A stretch of DNA of 64,000 bases from NCBI RefSeq assembly GCF_046054195.1, contig NZ_JBEQCS010000008.1, forward strand, positions 1-64,000, in the 5' to 3' direction. The notes beneath the pieces were generated by a model. That model ran no database searches. It was not told where the DNA came from and saw only the letters and a list, made by a program, of their open reading frames with translations. Positions 8,700 to 17,971 of this stretch are shown here, piece after piece (the first letter of the stretch is position 1; each line of letters begins with the position of its first letter). Both the position numbers and the translations under genes were made by a program. The DNA comes from Celerinatantimonas sp046054195. Its GTDB lineage: Bacteria > Pseudomonadota > Gammaproteobacteria > Enterobacterales > Celerinatantimonadaceae.

Positions 8700-9059
8700 A
8701 TGGATAAAGTTTTTATTGAGAACCTGTCTATTTTGACCACGATTGGCGTATACGATTGGGAAAAACAAATAAAACAGCAGTTAGTTTTAGATTTGACCAT
8801 GGATTGGGATAATCGACTGGCTGCATCAGAAGATGAACTCCGTCACGCTTTAAACTATGCTGCAGTGAGTGAAGCTGTCACTGCATTAGTTCAGGGCCAG
8901 CCATATGAGCTGATAGAAACCGTTGCTGAGGAAGTTGCGCAACTGATCTTGAATGAATTTGAGGTTTCTTGTGTGGAAGTAACCGTGCGTAAACCTAAGG
9001 CCGTTGCAAATGCAGGCTGCGTGGGTGTGAAAATAGTGCGGGAGTGGAGCGGCGCATAA
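8700..9059 (+). CDS. folB: Dihydroneopterin aldolase FolB
   Basis: A 119-residue folate-pathway enzyme that converts 7,8-dihydroneopterin to 6-hydroxymethyl-7,8-dihydropterin and glycolaldehyde. It begins MDKVFIENLSILTTIGVYDWE and contains the LNYAAVSEAV and LIETVAEEVAQLIL segments of the family. A TTG at 8691 is in frame, but the ATG at 8700 matches family starts. The stop TAA overlaps the ATG of folK (TAATG), so the two are translationally coupled. Confidence 0.95.
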   Translation: MDKVFIENLSILTTIGVYDWEKQIKQQLVLDLTMDWDNRLAASEDELRHALNYAAVSEAVTALVQGQPYELIETVAEEVAQLILNEFEVSCVEVTVRKPKAVANAGCVGVKIVREWSGA

Positions 9060-9613
9060 TGGCGCGAGTATATATAGGTATTGGTAGTAACTTAAATCGA
9101 GAACACTCATTATTAAGAGGCCTTGATTTAATCGAACAATTGGTTGGTCAGTTAACCCGCTCAGAAATCTATCGCTCTGAAGCGGTCGGTTTTAATGGGC
9201 CGGATTTTTATAATCTAGTGGCAGGTTTTAATACAACCCTTGAGTTGTCAGAGCTTTGCCAAAAGTTACGTGAGATAGAGTACCATTGTGGCCGACCACA
9301 AAATGCTAAAAAATGCTCGTCACGTACGCTTGATATTGATATTTTACTTTATGACCGAGTTGTTTGTGAGTCACCGTGTCTTTTACCTCGCCCTGAAATC
9401 TGTTTCAATGCGTTCGTTTTACGACCTCTCGCTGAGATTGCAGGGGCGTTAGTTCATCCGCATACAGGGTTATCACTGGAGCAAATGTGGCAACAATTGG
9501 CCGTGAATGCTATCCCTTTGACTCGTGTAGACGATAGTTTTTTGACCAATCTGAGTACTGTTTATGACTACAATGCATGTCATCTTTCTTTCCCTCATCC
9601 AGGGATTTACTGA
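9059..9613 (+). CDS. folK: 2-amino-4-hydroxy-6-hydroxymethyldihydropteridine pyrophosphokinase FolK
   Basis: About 184 residues. FolK transfers pyrophosphate from ATP to the product of FolB, the next step toward folate. It opens with MARVYIGIGSN and carries the FNGPDFYN loop and the SSRTLDIDILLYD motif with the metal-binding aspartates. The ATG at 9059 overlaps the folB stop, so I prefer it to the upstream in-frame ATG at 9044. Its last 50 bases overlap the start of the next gene in a different frame. Confidence 0.94.
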   Translation: MARVYIGIGSNLNREHSLLRGLDLIEQLVGQLTRSEIYRSEAVGFNGPDFYNLVAGFNTTLELSELCQKLREIEYHCGRPQNAKKCSSRTLDIDILLYDRVVCESPCLLPRPEICFNAFVLRPLAEIAGALVHPHTGLSLEQMWQQLAVNAIPLTRVDDSFLTNLSTVYDYNACHLSFPHPGIY

Positions 9614-10361
9614 ATTTTTACCTATTTCTAGCTCTGCTCATTTAATTCTTCCTTCGCAATTATTCGGCTGGCCGGATCAAGGACCAGTATTTGATGTGAC
9701 GGTTCATCTTGGTACGTTATTAGCGGTTTTAGTGTACTTTCGCCATGATGTCCGTCGGTTGTTAGTCGCTTGGTTTGCTTCGATTTTTAAACGCAAACAC
9801 AGCAGTGATAGCAAACTGGCTTGGTTTATTATTCTGGCGACCATTCCGGCAGTTGTGTTTGGTGGATTGTGTAGTGACTGGATTGAAACCTACACTCGCT
9901 CGGCGGGTGTTATTGCGGCAACAACGCTGATTTTTGGACTGTTGTTGGGATGGGTTGATTTACAAATGCCGCAGCGCTTTGATAATTCCCATATGAGCTT
10001 TAAACATGCCTTATACATTGGGATTGCTCAAGCCATTGCTGTCATTCCTGGTACATCTCGCTCAGGGATCACTATGACCGCTGCCCGCCAATTAGGTTAT
10101 ACCCGTGAGGCTGCGGCTCGCTTCTCCTTTTTGTTGTCTATCCCGATTATTCTCGGTGCTGGCACATTGTTAGGTGTTGAAGTGGCGCACTCATCAGTCA
10201 CGATGCCATGGCATCAGCTAGGGCTTGGGTTTGTCTTATCATTTGCCAGTGCGCTGGCTTGCATCTATTTCTTCTTAAAATGGATCACCAAGGTCGGGAT
10301 GCTGCCATTTGTGATTTATCGTCTGCTGCTCGGTGTCGTTCTAGTGTGGATGACGATTTAG
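9564..10361 (+). CDS. uppP: Undecaprenyl-diphosphate phosphatase (UppP/BacA)
   Basis: A 265-residue polytopic inner-membrane protein that recycles undecaprenyl diphosphate to the monophosphate carrier for cell-wall synthesis. Two family signatures are visible: QGFTEFLPISSSAHLIL near the N-terminus and IPGTSRSGITMTAARQLG in the middle. It overlaps the 3' end of folK by 50 bases, unusually long for this junction, but both frames look intact. It probably shares the folB-folK transcript. Confidence 0.95.
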   Translation: MTTMHVIFLSLIQGFTEFLPISSSAHLILPSQLFGWPDQGPVFDVTVHLGTLLAVLVYFRHDVRRLLVAWFASIFKRKHSSDSKLAWFIILATIPAVVFGGLCSDWIETYTRSAGVIAATTLIFGLLLGWVDLQMPQRFDNSHMSFKHALYIGIAQAIAVIPGTSRSGITMTAARQLGYTREAAARFSFLLSIPIILGAGTLLGVEVAHSSVTMPWHQLGLGFVLSFASALACIYFFLKWITKVGMLPFVIYRLLLGVVLVWMTI

Positions 10362-10633
10362 CTATCTAATCGATTAAAAATCTATTTTTATCTTTGATTA
10401 AACCCTCTTATAGAATATATGAAACTATTGGTTAAATAATGGTTTTATATATTCTACCTTTAGGTTACTTTTATGAAAAAAATGAGTTAAATGAAAAGTA
10501 ATCTCTCATCTATGTCACTTTTTTATTGATATTCATATTAAGTTAATTTAATTTTCACTGTTGTTGTAATAATAAAAAATTAATTGGAACTTTGAGATAA
10601 ATAATACATTTGTATGAGTAAAGGAATATATTA

Positions 10634-11020
10634 ATGAAAAAATATATAATGACAGGATGTGTTCTTATTCTATTAGCTTTAACTGGATGTGCTTCTTCTG
10701 GAAATCAATCATTAAAAAATGAAACATCAGCGACGGTTCAATCAAAAATCACTAAAGGTGTAACGACTAAAAGTCAGGTTCGACAACTATTTGGTGATCC
10801 TGCTAAAACATCGTTTACAGACGCAGGGAACCTGATTTGGGAGTATGATTTAGCTGATGTATCAAGCGATGCGGTAAACTATATTCCGATTGTGAATTGG
10901 TTTGGATCATCTGCTTCTGGAACCAAAAAACAGCTTATCGTAATGTTCAAAAAAGATGTCGTTTTCCAATACTCCATGTCCAACTCCCCAGTATCTATTA
11001 AAACAGGCTTATATAAATAG
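10634..11020 (+). CDS. BamE/OmlA-like small lipoprotein
   Basis: A 128-residue secreted lipoprotein with a short signal peptide and a lipobox ending LTGC (Cys19). The mature part has ITKGVTTKSQVRQLFGDP followed by IWEYDL, the pattern of the SmpA/OmlA (BamE-like) fold. That fold is found in BamE and in many small envelope lipoproteins. It lacks BamE's usual genomic context, so its role is not known. It stands alone in AT-rich flanks with its own terminator just downstream. Confidence 0.75.
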   Translation: MKKYIMTGCVLILLALTGCASSGNQSLKNETSATVQSKITKGVTTKSQVRQLFGDPAKTSFTDAGNLIWEYDLADVSSDAVNYIPIVNWFGSSASGTKKQLIVMFKKDVVFQYSMSNSPVSIKTGLYK

Positions 11021-11053
11021 TCTGATATAAGCACATAGAAATAAAGTAATTGA

Positions 11054-11084
11054 ATGCCATATCAAATGATATGGCATTTTTATA
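11054..11084 (+). terminator. Terminator after the lipoprotein gene
   Basis: A perfect 11-bp stem ATGCCATATCA/TGATATGGCAT with a two-base loop, followed by TTTTATATTT, 33 bases after the lipoprotein stop codon. Confidence 0.85.
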
Positions 11085-11829
11085 TTTAGTTAAAATAACT
11101 AAATTGTATTATGTAATTATAATACTTTTGTGTGAAAAATTAGTATTTAATTATGAGTGCTAGATTTTTATTATCTAGATAATAAAGAAGCTTATCTGCT
11201 TTTTAGTTCTAACTACTATTGAGTGTTCTTTTTTCGTTTAACAACGTTTGATCGCATTTTCTCTGTACATTAGAATTTATTGTTTATTTTGAAAATAAAC
11301 GAGCATCTACCATCGTTCTTTAGTTTTACCTGCCTAAAATCAGCAAATAAAACTGTGTTATTTTTATACAATTGGTAAGTTGTTGAAACTTATGCGTTAG
11401 AGATTTATGACGCTTTTACGATCTTTTTCGATTGGTTCTAACAGCGGCCGAAGTCGTACTACACTTTTAGAAGCAATCAGCTCGGTGAGTATGATTTATT
11501 CTAATTTTACCAACCATTCGGATAATTAAAACTAATCCGAATGGTTGGGGCGGTTGCAAATGGATTATCTGTTTTATGATTATTTTTTGGTGAAATATTC
11601 CTAAATATAGAAAACCATATGATTTTTTCAGACTTATAGGGCTATATTTGTGTGTTTTCTCTGTTTATTTGATTATGTGATAAATGGGTAAGATTGATGG
11701 AATGATTATTTAAATTTGGGTTTTGGCGCTTTCATGTGCCTTAGCTCCATGTTTATAATCAGCGTATTCATTCGCCGTATCTGCCCCCAATTTGGATACG
11801 GTGAACAGCTATCAAGCAAGGGAAACAAC
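11085..11829. other. Long AT-rich spacer upstream of gcvT
   Basis: About 745 bases with no supported gene. I looked for the glycine riboswitch that precedes gcvT in Vibrio and did not find its conserved blocks. The notable element is the long palindrome at 11510-11548. A promoter for gcvTHP must lie here but I cannot place it with confidence. Confidence 0.5.
11510..11548. repeat. Perfect 14-bp inverted repeat upstream of gcvT
   Basis: CCAACCATTCGGAT (11510-11523) and its exact complement (11535-11548) flank an 11-base loop. No T-tract follows on the plus strand; an AT-rich stretch (ATTTTA) precedes it, so it could terminate minus-strand transcription only weakly. It may be an attenuator, a protein binding site or a terminator relic. 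Seen directly; function not known. Confidence 0.6.
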
Positions 11830-12918
11830 ATGGTAAAACAGACTGTGCTGTATGAGCAGCACCTTCGCGCTGGTGCCAAAATGGTCGATTTTCATGGTTG
11901 GCTAATGCCTATCCATTATGGCTCTCAGATTGAAGAACATCACAGTGTCAGACGTGATGCGGGAATGTTCGACGTTTCGCATATGACGATTGTGGATATC
12001 GAAGGTGCGCAGGCTCAAGCGTTCTTACAGAAGTTGCTCGCTAACAATGTCGGCCGGCTTAAAACACCGGGTAAAGCACTATACAGTGCAATGCTCACTC
12101 CTGATGCCGGTGTCATCGACGATCTCATTACCTACTTTTTTAGTGAAACCCACTATCGCATGGTTGTTAACTCAGCCACCCACGATAAAGATCTCGCCTG
12201 GTTGAATCAGCAAAGCGCAGCTTTCGATGTCACTGTGACTGAACGCCCTGAGCTTGCGATGATTGCAGTTCAAGGTCCAAATGCGATAGCTAAAACGCAG
12301 CAGCTTTTGTCGCCCGAGCAAGTTGCTCAGTTAGATGGAATGAAGCCATTTTTTGGTAAACAAGTCGATGACTTATTCATCGCCACCACCGGTTATACCG
12401 GTGAAGCTGGTTACGAAATCGTCGTGCACGAAGATAACGCCAGCCAGCTTTGGCAGCAGTTACTGGATGCTGGTGTCGCACCTTGTGGATTAGGCGCTCG
12501 CGATACGTTGCGCCTTGAAGCCGGCATGAATTTATATGGTCAGGATATGGATGAAAGTGTTTCGCCATTAGCTGCCAATATGGGTTGGACGATTGCTTGG
12601 GAACCGCAAGAGCGTGATTTTATCGGACGCCAAGCATTAACGGCCCAAAAAGAGCAGGGCACTGACAAGTTGGTCGGCTTAGTTATGGAGCAAAAAGGGG
12701 TTATGCGCCAGGGCCAAGAAGTTCTTCTTGAAGAAGGCTCAAATAGCGTGGGTGTGATTACCTCCGGTAGTTTTTCTCCGACATTAGGTTTAAGTATTGC
12801 ATTGGCTCGCGTAAGCGCAGATGTTCAAGACAGTTGTGTTGTGCAAATGCGTAAAAAAGCCATTAAAGTTAAAGTGGTTCCACCTGTGTTTGTGCGCAAT
12901 GGCAAACAGGTTTGCTGA
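11830..12918 (+). CDS. gcvT: Aminomethyltransferase, glycine cleavage T protein
   Basis: About 362 residues from the ATG at 11830, preceded by an AAGGGA site. GcvT takes the aminomethyl group from lipoyl-GcvH and passes the methylene carbon to tetrahydrofolate, releasing ammonia. Motifs include GAKMVDFHGWLMPIHYG, the folate-binding DVSHM segment and GYTGEAGYEI. The frame opens further upstream at 11716, but the extra 38 residues have no family match. First gene of gcvT-gcvH-gcvP. Confidence 0.95.
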   Translation: MVKQTVLYEQHLRAGAKMVDFHGWLMPIHYGSQIEEHHSVRRDAGMFDVSHMTIVDIEGAQAQAFLQKLLANNVGRLKTPGKALYSAMLTPDAGVIDDLITYFFSETHYRMVVNSATHDKDLAWLNQQSAAFDVTVTERPELAMIAVQGPNAIAKTQQLLSPEQVAQLDGMKPFFGKQVDDLFIATTGYTGEAGYEIVVHEDNASQLWQQLLDAGVAPCGLGARDTLRLEAGMNLYGQDMDESVSPLAANMGWTIAWEPQERDFIGRQALTAQKEQGTDKLVGLVMEQKGVMRQGQEVLLEEGSNSVGVITSGSFSPTLGLSIALARVSADVQDSCVVQMRKKAIKVKVVPPVFVRNGKQVC

Positions 12919-12939
12919 CAATTTTTAAAGGAATATCTG

Positions 12940-13335
12940 ATGAGTGACATCCCTAGTGATTTAAAATTTACCACCTCGCATGAGTGGGTTCGTAAAGAAG
13001 GTGACGGTGTTTACACCATTGGCATTAGCGACCATGCTCAAGAATTATTGGGCGATATGGTTTTCGTTGACCTACCTGATGTTGATGACGAAGTCGCCGG
13101 TGGCGATGACTGCGCAGTAGCTGAATCAGTTAAAGCGGCATCTGACATTTATTCACCGTTAAGCGGCACAATTGTGGCGATTAACGAAGAGCTTGAAGAC
13201 AGTCCAGAGCTTTTAAACTCAGACCCATACGGCGATGGCTGGTTATTCCAGATTAAATCATCTGATGTAGAAGAATATGAACAGTTGCTAAGTGCTGAAG
13301 AATATCAGAACTCTCTTGAAGAAGAAGAGGAATAA
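12940..13335 (+). CDS. gcvH: Glycine cleavage system H protein
   Basis: A 131-residue lipoyl carrier protein. The lipoylated lysine is Lys65 in the ESVKAASDIYSP motif. It shuttles the aminomethyl group between GcvP and GcvT. The acidic EEEEE tail is a normal feature. It lies 21 bases after gcvT with a good AAAGGAA site. Confidence 0.97.
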   Translation: MSDIPSDLKFTTSHEWVRKEGDGVYTIGISDHAQELLGDMVFVDLPDVDDEVAGGDDCAVAESVKAASDIYSPLSGTIVAINEELEDSPELLNSDPYGDGWLFQIKSSDVEEYEQLLSAEEYQNSLEEEEE

Positions 13336-13348
13336 GCAACCAAATTGT

Positions 13349-13397
13349 CGCGCCCTGACACTTGTGTCGGGGCGCGTTTCATTATCGAAACGATAAT
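13349..13397 (+). promoter_or_regulatory. Tandem hairpins between gcvH and gcvP
   Basis: A 13-bp stem CGCGCCCTGACAC/GTGTCGGGGCGCG with a two-base loop (13349-13376) is followed by TTTC and then a second hairpin ATTATCG-AAA-CGATAAT (13381-13397). The first could attenuate transcription or stabilise the gcvTH message. The short T run argues against full termination. Confidence 0.55.
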
Positions 13398-13431
13398 CCC
13401 CCCCAAATAAGCAAACTTGCAGGAATTTGTC

Positions 13432-16302
13432 ATGTTGGCGTTACACGAACTGACCCAAACAGAGGATTTTATCCGTCGCCATGTTGGTCCGGGCGAACAA
13501 GAGCAAAGTGAAATGCTCAAAGCATTATCACTAGACTCGCTGGATAATCTGATTCACGAAACGGTGCCAGAAGATATCCGTCTTGCGCAACCTTTAACTA
13601 TTGGCGAGAGCAAACCTGAAGCTCAGGCTTTAAGTGAACTCAAAGCGATTGCTCGGCAAAATAAAGTTTATCGCTCTTATATTGGCATGGGCTATTACGG
13701 CACCCATATCCCGAACGTTATTTTACGTAATGTGTTGGAAAATCCTGGTTGGTACACTGCCTACACGCCATATCAGCCTGAAATTGCGCAGGGTCGTTTG
13801 GAAGCGCTATTAAACTTCCAGCAGATGACCATGGATTTAACGGGCATGGACTTGGCAAACGCATCATTGCTTGATGAAGCAACTGCCGCCGCGGAAGCCA
13901 TGGCAATGGCTAAACGGGTTAGTAAAAATAAAAAGTCCAACCTATTTTTTATTGCCAACGACACGCATCCACAAACCATTGATGTGGTTTGCCAGCGTGC
14001 GGAATTCTTCGGGTTTGAAACCATTATTGGTGAGCCAGAACAGCTCAGTGAGTTAGATGTTTTTGGAGCACTGCTGCAGTATCCCGGAACAACAGGGCAA
14101 GTACGTGATTTAACGCCACTGATTGAAATGGTTCATGCTCGCAAAGGGATAGCCTGTGTTGGGGCAGACCTGATGTCGCTGGTGTTATTAAAAGCACCCG
14201 GTGAGATGGGCGCTGACGTAGTATTTGGTTCAACTCAGCGTTTTGGCGTGCCGATGGGCTACGGTGGTCCGCATGCGGCATTTTTTGCCACCCGTGATGC
14301 GTATAAACGCTCAACTCCGGGACGAATCATTGGGGTATCCAAAGATCGCCGTGGTAAAAACGCTTTGCGTATGGCGTTGCAGACCCGTGAGCAGCATATT
14401 CGCCGTGAAAAAGCTAACTCGAATATCTGTACCGCTCAGGTGCTTTTAGCCAACATCGCATCTTTTTATGCTGTCTTTCATGGCCCTCAAGGGTTAAAAA
14501 CAATCGCTCAGCGTATTCATCGCATGGCTTCTATTGTTGCTGCCGCAGCGCATGCGCACGGTGTGAGTGTTCGCTTTGATCAGTTCTTTGATACCGTTAC
14601 GCTTGATGGCATTGATAAAGAGCAAGTGCTTGCTCGTTCCCAGCAAGCTCAAATTAACGTACGCAGTGACCTAGATAATGCGGTTGCCGTAAGCCTTGAT
14701 GAAACCACAACGGCAGCTGATTTAGCTATTTTGCTAGAAGTTTTATTTGGTAAAAGTGAGCAGATTTCAGTGGACGCGTTAGATGAACAAGTGCGCAGCC
14801 AGCCGAATATTGCCACAGAACTGCTGCGAGTGTCAGCGATTTTAACGCATCCAGTATTTCATCTGTATCGCAGTGAAACAGAAGTGCTGCGTTATATTCG
14901 CCGCTTGGAAGGACGCGATTTGGCGCTTAATCACTCTATGATTGCGCTAGGCTCGTGCACGATGAAATTAAACGCAACCGCGCAGATGATTCCAATTACT
15001 TGGCCAGAATTTGCTAATTTGCACCCATTCTGCCCTAAGGAGCAGGCAGCAGGTTATACCCGGCTTATCGCCCAATTAGAGAAATGGCTGGTTAATATCA
15101 CCGGTTATGATGCGATTTGCATGCAGCCAAACTCGGGCGCGCAAGGTGAATACGCAGGATTATTGGCTATTCGCCATTATCAAGCGAGCATTAATCAGGC
15201 GCAGCGTGATATCTGTTTAATTCCAAGCTCGGCTCATGGGACTAACCCAGCATCAGCACACATGGCTGGCTTAAATGTAGTGGTTGTTGAGTGTGACAAA
15301 GCTGGCAACATCGATGTTGAAGATCTTAAAAGCAAAGCGCAAAAATATTCTGAGCAGCTTTCCTGCATCATGGTGACTTATCCTTCAACTCACGGTGTGT
15401 ATGAACAGAGCATTCGTCAGATCTGCGAGATTATTCACCAATACGGTGGCCAAGTTTATTTAGACGGCGCCAATATGAACGCGCAGGTAGGGCTGACTTC
15501 TCCAGGCTTTATTGGTGCTGATGTATCGCATCTGAATCTGCATAAAACCTTTGCCATCCCTCATGGCGGTGGTGGCCCAGGTATGGGACCTATCGGCGTT
15601 AAAGCTCATTTGGCTCCGTTTGTTCCAGGCCACAGTGTGGTTAAAGGTGAATCAACCCAACGCGCTGTTTCAGCAGCACCATTTGGGAGTGCTTCGATTT
15701 TACCTATTTCTTGGATGTACATTGCGATGCTCGGCTCTAAAGGATTACGCCGCGCCAGTGAAGTTGCAATTTTAAATGCGAACTACATCGCTAAATCGCT
15801 TAGCGAGCATTATCCAATTTTGTATACAGGTAATAATGGTCGCGTGGCGCATGAATGTATTATCGATTTGCGGCCATTGAAAGAGCAAAGTGGTATTAGC
15901 GAACTAGATATTGCTAAACGCTTAAATGACTATGGTTTCCATGCGCCAACGATGAGTTTCCCAGTGGCTGGAACGTTGATGGTTGAGCCAACTGAAAGTG
16001 AGTCAAAAGCTGAATTGGATCGTTTTATCGAAGCGATGATAGCGATTCGTCATGAAGCAGACCAAGTGAGTGCAGGCCAATGGCCAAGTGATGATAATCC
16101 GCTGGTGAATGCGCCGCATACTTTGGATGACTTAATCGAAGAGAACTGGACGCATCCATATTCAAAAGATATTGCTGCCTATCCATCAATTGCGGTTCGC
16201 GCTAATAAATTCTGGCCTTATGTGAATCGTATTGACGATGTTTATGGCGACAGAAATCTCTTTTGTTCGTGTCTGCCACTTGATGCGTATCGTGAAGAAT
16301 AA
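13432..16302 (+). CDS. gcvP: Glycine dehydrogenase (decarboxylating), P protein
   Basis: About 956 residues from the ATG at 13432, with GCAGGAA upstream. GcvP decarboxylates glycine using PLP and loads the aminomethyl group on GcvH. It is a fused single chain: the N-terminal half starts FIRRHVGPG, and the C-terminal half carries the PLP lysine Lys705 in NLHKTFAIPHGGGGPGMG. The frame can start earlier at a TTG (13417), but the ATG with the better spacing is preferred. Closes the glycine cleavage operon; a terminator follows at 16402. Confidence 0.96.
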   Translation: MLALHELTQTEDFIRRHVGPGEQEQSEMLKALSLDSLDNLIHETVPEDIRLAQPLTIGESKPEAQALSELKAIARQNKVYRSYIGMGYYGTHIPNVILRNVLENPGWYTAYTPYQPEIAQGRLEALLNFQQMTMDLTGMDLANASLLDEATAAAEAMAMAKRVSKNKKSNLFFIANDTHPQTIDVVCQRAEFFGFETIIGEPEQLSELDVFGALLQYPGTTGQVRDLTPLIEMVHARKGIACVGADLMSLVLLKAPGEMGADVVFGSTQRFGVPMGYGGPHAAFFATRDAYKRSTPGRIIGVSKDRRGKNALRMALQTREQHIRREKANSNICTAQVLLANIASFYAVFHGPQGLKTIAQRIHRMASIVAAAAHAHGVSVRFDQFFDTVTLDGIDKEQVLARSQQAQINVRSDLDNAVAVSLDETTTAADLAILLEVLFGKSEQISVDALDEQVRSQPNIATELLRVSAILTHPVFHLYRSETEVLRYIRRLEGRDLALNHSMIALGSCTMKLNATAQMIPITWPEFANLHPFCPKEQAAGYTRLIAQLEKWLVNITGYDAICMQPNSGAQGEYAGLLAIRHYQASINQAQRDICLIPSSAHGTNPASAHMAGLNVVVVECDKAGNIDVEDLKSKAQKYSEQLSCIMVTYPSTHGVYEQSIRQICEIIHQYGGQVYLDGANMNAQVGLTSPGFIGADVSHLNLHKTFAIPHGGGGPGMGPIGVKAHLAPFVPGHSVVKGESTQRAVSAAPFGSASILPISWMYIAMLGSKGLRRASEVAILNANYIAKSLSEHYPILYTGNNGRVAHECIIDLRPLKEQSGISELDIAKRLNDYGFHAPTMSFPVAGTLMVEPTESESKAELDRFIEAMIAIRHEADQVSAGQWPSDDNPLVNAPHTLDDLIEENWTHPYSKDIAAYPSIAVRANKFWPYVNRIDDVYGDRNLFCSCLPLDAYREE

Positions 16303-16401
16303 GTGTTTGTGAGGGCGAGGAATGAAGTTGGTTAACGATTTAATGAAGATGGTTATTTTAATTAAGTTGGTTAATCGATCATTCTAGTACTCTTTGATGA
16401 A

Positions 16402-16426
16402 GGCGAGCCGAGAGGTTCGCCTTTTT
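16402..16426 (+). terminator. Terminator of the gcv operon
   Basis: GGCGAGCC pairs with GGTTCGCC around a GAGA loop and is followed by five T residues, about 100 bases after gcvP. Confidence 0.9.
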
Positions 16427-16643
16427 ACTAAGTTGCCTTGCCTAAATTGTTCATGCCCATCAACGTGTCAGCTTGATCTTAGCTGGCACGAAAATGCTCC
16501 AAAACGAGTTAACTCGTTGTCTGAGGCGCAGTCAAAAACAGACGTTCTAGTCTAGAAATTTTCGTCCTAACTTCGTGCGCGTTTTCACATTCCAATATGA
16601 ATAAATGTTCTTAAAATCATGTGATTATAAAATCTATGGGTTA

Positions 16644-16793
16644 GATAATAGGTGGAAAAACGCGCATACGCGTTTTTCCAGATGGTATATTTAATAGAAT
16701 GCTGATAAGTTCTTTTTATACAGATAGTTAACTGTGCGCGTTTTTACTGGCCAAACAAGATAAATGCGCATGCGCACTAATAAAATGTTATGC
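16644..16793 (+). repeat. attI-like leader, copy 1 (start of cassette array 1)
   Basis: A 150-bp sequence from GATAATAGG to ATGTTATG that is repeated at 26959-27108 with only scattered differences. Both copies contain an AACGCG-centred palindrome, a long invariant core (16685-16750) and end where the first cassette gene begins. In copy 2 it lies between a truncated integron integrase and the cassettes, the position of an attI site. The end GTTATG resembles a recombination core. No integrase fragment is found beside this copy. Confidence 0.75.
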
Positions 16794-16807
16794 GTACTAG
16801 GAAATAA

Positions 16808-17137
16808 ATGGAATTACCTTCATACGAAAAAGATCATTATGAATTAGACAACGGAGAAGAAATTCACCGTGAATATCCTGATTCATTTTGGATCCCTGAG
16901 GCGGCCAAAAGAGAATCTCTAAAGCCTGGTGATATTGTTAAGCTTATTTTTCGCTTGGAAGAAACTAAAGGCTCGGATGAAATATCGGTTGAGCGCATGT
17001 GGGTGGAAGTAACAGAGGTAACCCCTCCTTTTTATAAAGGTACTTTAGACAATGACCCGATAGACAGTGATTGTGTAGTCTGCGGGCAGTCAGTTACTCT
17101 CAATCCATGCCATGTAATTGCAATTTATGAAGAATGA
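16808..17137 (+). CDS. Cassette protein, DUF2314-like
   Basis: A 109-residue acidic soluble protein. The segment MWVEVTEV followed by YKGTLDNDP resembles the DUF2314 group of small proteins; the match is from memory and moderate. It has no signal peptide or membrane segment. It is the first cassette after the attI-like leader, directly followed by an attC, so it would be read from a leader promoter. Function not known. Confidence 0.65.
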   Translation: MELPSYEKDHYELDNGEEIHREYPDSFWIPEAAKRESLKPGDIVKLIFRLEETKGSDEISVERMWVEVTEVTPPFYKGTLDNDPIDSDCVVCGQSVTLNPCHVIAIYEE

Positions 17138-17143
17138 AACACA

Positions 17144-17215
17144 TAACAAGGCAAGGCAGCATCACACCTTTGGTGTTGGACTCGCTAAAGCTCGCCGCTG
17201 CTTGCGGCGTTATGT
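17144..17215 (+). repeat. attC site 1 of array 1
   Basis: Starts TAACAAGGC just after the cassette gene stop and ends GGCGTTATG, with an imperfect inverted centre. Standard 59-base-element form. Confidence 0.85.
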
Positions 17216-17228
17216 CGCAAGGTGATTT

Positions 17229-17498
17229 ATGGAATGGGCTCTTATCGAGGCTGAATTGATGGCAGCATTCGAATTACTGCCGAGCAATACAGTAGAGTCT
17301 GATAACGGCTACAGAAAAGATGATTTCTTAGACCATATCAATGCAAATGAACTGCTGTTAGCTATGGAAGAGCTAGATGGGGTAATCGAAGATAATCCAA
17401 GCCCTTCTAAGGAGTTTTGGCATCACTTAATTAGTGCCTCAAAGCTGATGGGCAATATTCATCTAATCAAATATGAGTCCGTATTAAATGCAACATAA
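17229..17498 (+). CDS. Cassette protein of unknown function (89 aa)
   Basis: An 89-residue acidic, helix-rich soluble protein flanked on both sides by attC sites. No family recognised with confidence. Size and acidity resemble small immunity or antitoxin-like proteins common in integron arrays, but this is only a resemblance. The stop codon overlaps the attC start, as usual for cassettes. Confidence 0.65.
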   Translation: MEWALIEAELMAAFELLPSNTVESDNGYRKDDFLDHINANELLLAMEELDGVIEDNPSPSKEFWHHLISASKLMGNIHLIKYESVLNAT

Positions 17499-17583
17499 CA
17501 AGCCGCTCAAATTCGTTCCGGCCACAAAAAGCGTGGCCTCCACCGGACTCGCCAACGCTCGCTGTTTAGCGGGGCATTAGAGG
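17496..17583 (+). repeat. attC site 2 of array 1
   Basis: Begins TAACAAGCCGC and ends near GGGGCATTAG, with a GGCC-rich inverted centre. The right core differs from the usual GTTR form (ATTAG), so it may recombine poorly. Confidence 0.7.
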
Positions 17584-17587
17584 TCTT

Positions 17588-17878
17588 ATGGAGATCGTAG
17601 AATTTCATGGAGTAAGGTGTCTTGAAAAGCCGCTTGAGGATTGGCAGAAATTTGTATGCAAGCATCTTAAAGATATGGTTACCGACCCAGAGTGTGGAAA
17701 GCCATCGTCAGTAAATCGAGTGCTCCAAGATGGCAGTAGAACATCAGAGATTTTCTTAATAGTTAATGGTCCATTGCCAGACATTGAGTCGGGTACAAAT
17801 TCACCTCTCATTAAAAAATCTGACCATATTGAGTGTGGCCAATGTTGGATTAACGTGTATGCATCAAAAAACCTCTAA
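17588..17878 (+). CDS. Cassette protein of unknown function (96 aa)
   Basis: A 96-residue soluble protein with several cysteines, including ECGQCW near the C-terminus. No family recognised. It starts 5 bases after the previous attC, with little room for a ribosome binding site except the attC AGAGG, and ends at the next attC. Confidence 0.6.
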   Translation: MEIVEFHGVRCLEKPLEDWQKFVCKHLKDMVTDPECGKPSSVNRVLQDGSRTSEIFLIVNGPLPDIESGTNSPLIKKSDHIECGQCWINVYASKNL

Positions 17879-17960
17879 CAAAGCGTTGAAATCAGTCGCT
17901 GCGCTCCTTGGAACCTCCAAAAGCTACGCTTTTCCCGGCCCTTTAACACGGCGTTATATG
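17876..17960 (+). repeat. attC site 3 of array 1
   Basis: Starts TAACAAAGCGTTG at the end of the preceding frame and ends CGGCGTTATATG, with a GCTCCTTGG-type inverted centre. Confidence 0.85.
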
Positions 17961-17971
17961 TTGGAGAGTTA

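Noticed and set aside
11085..11829. Glycine riboswitch upstream of gcvT
   Set aside because: Conserved riboswitch blocks were not found on either strand; a covariance search would settle it.
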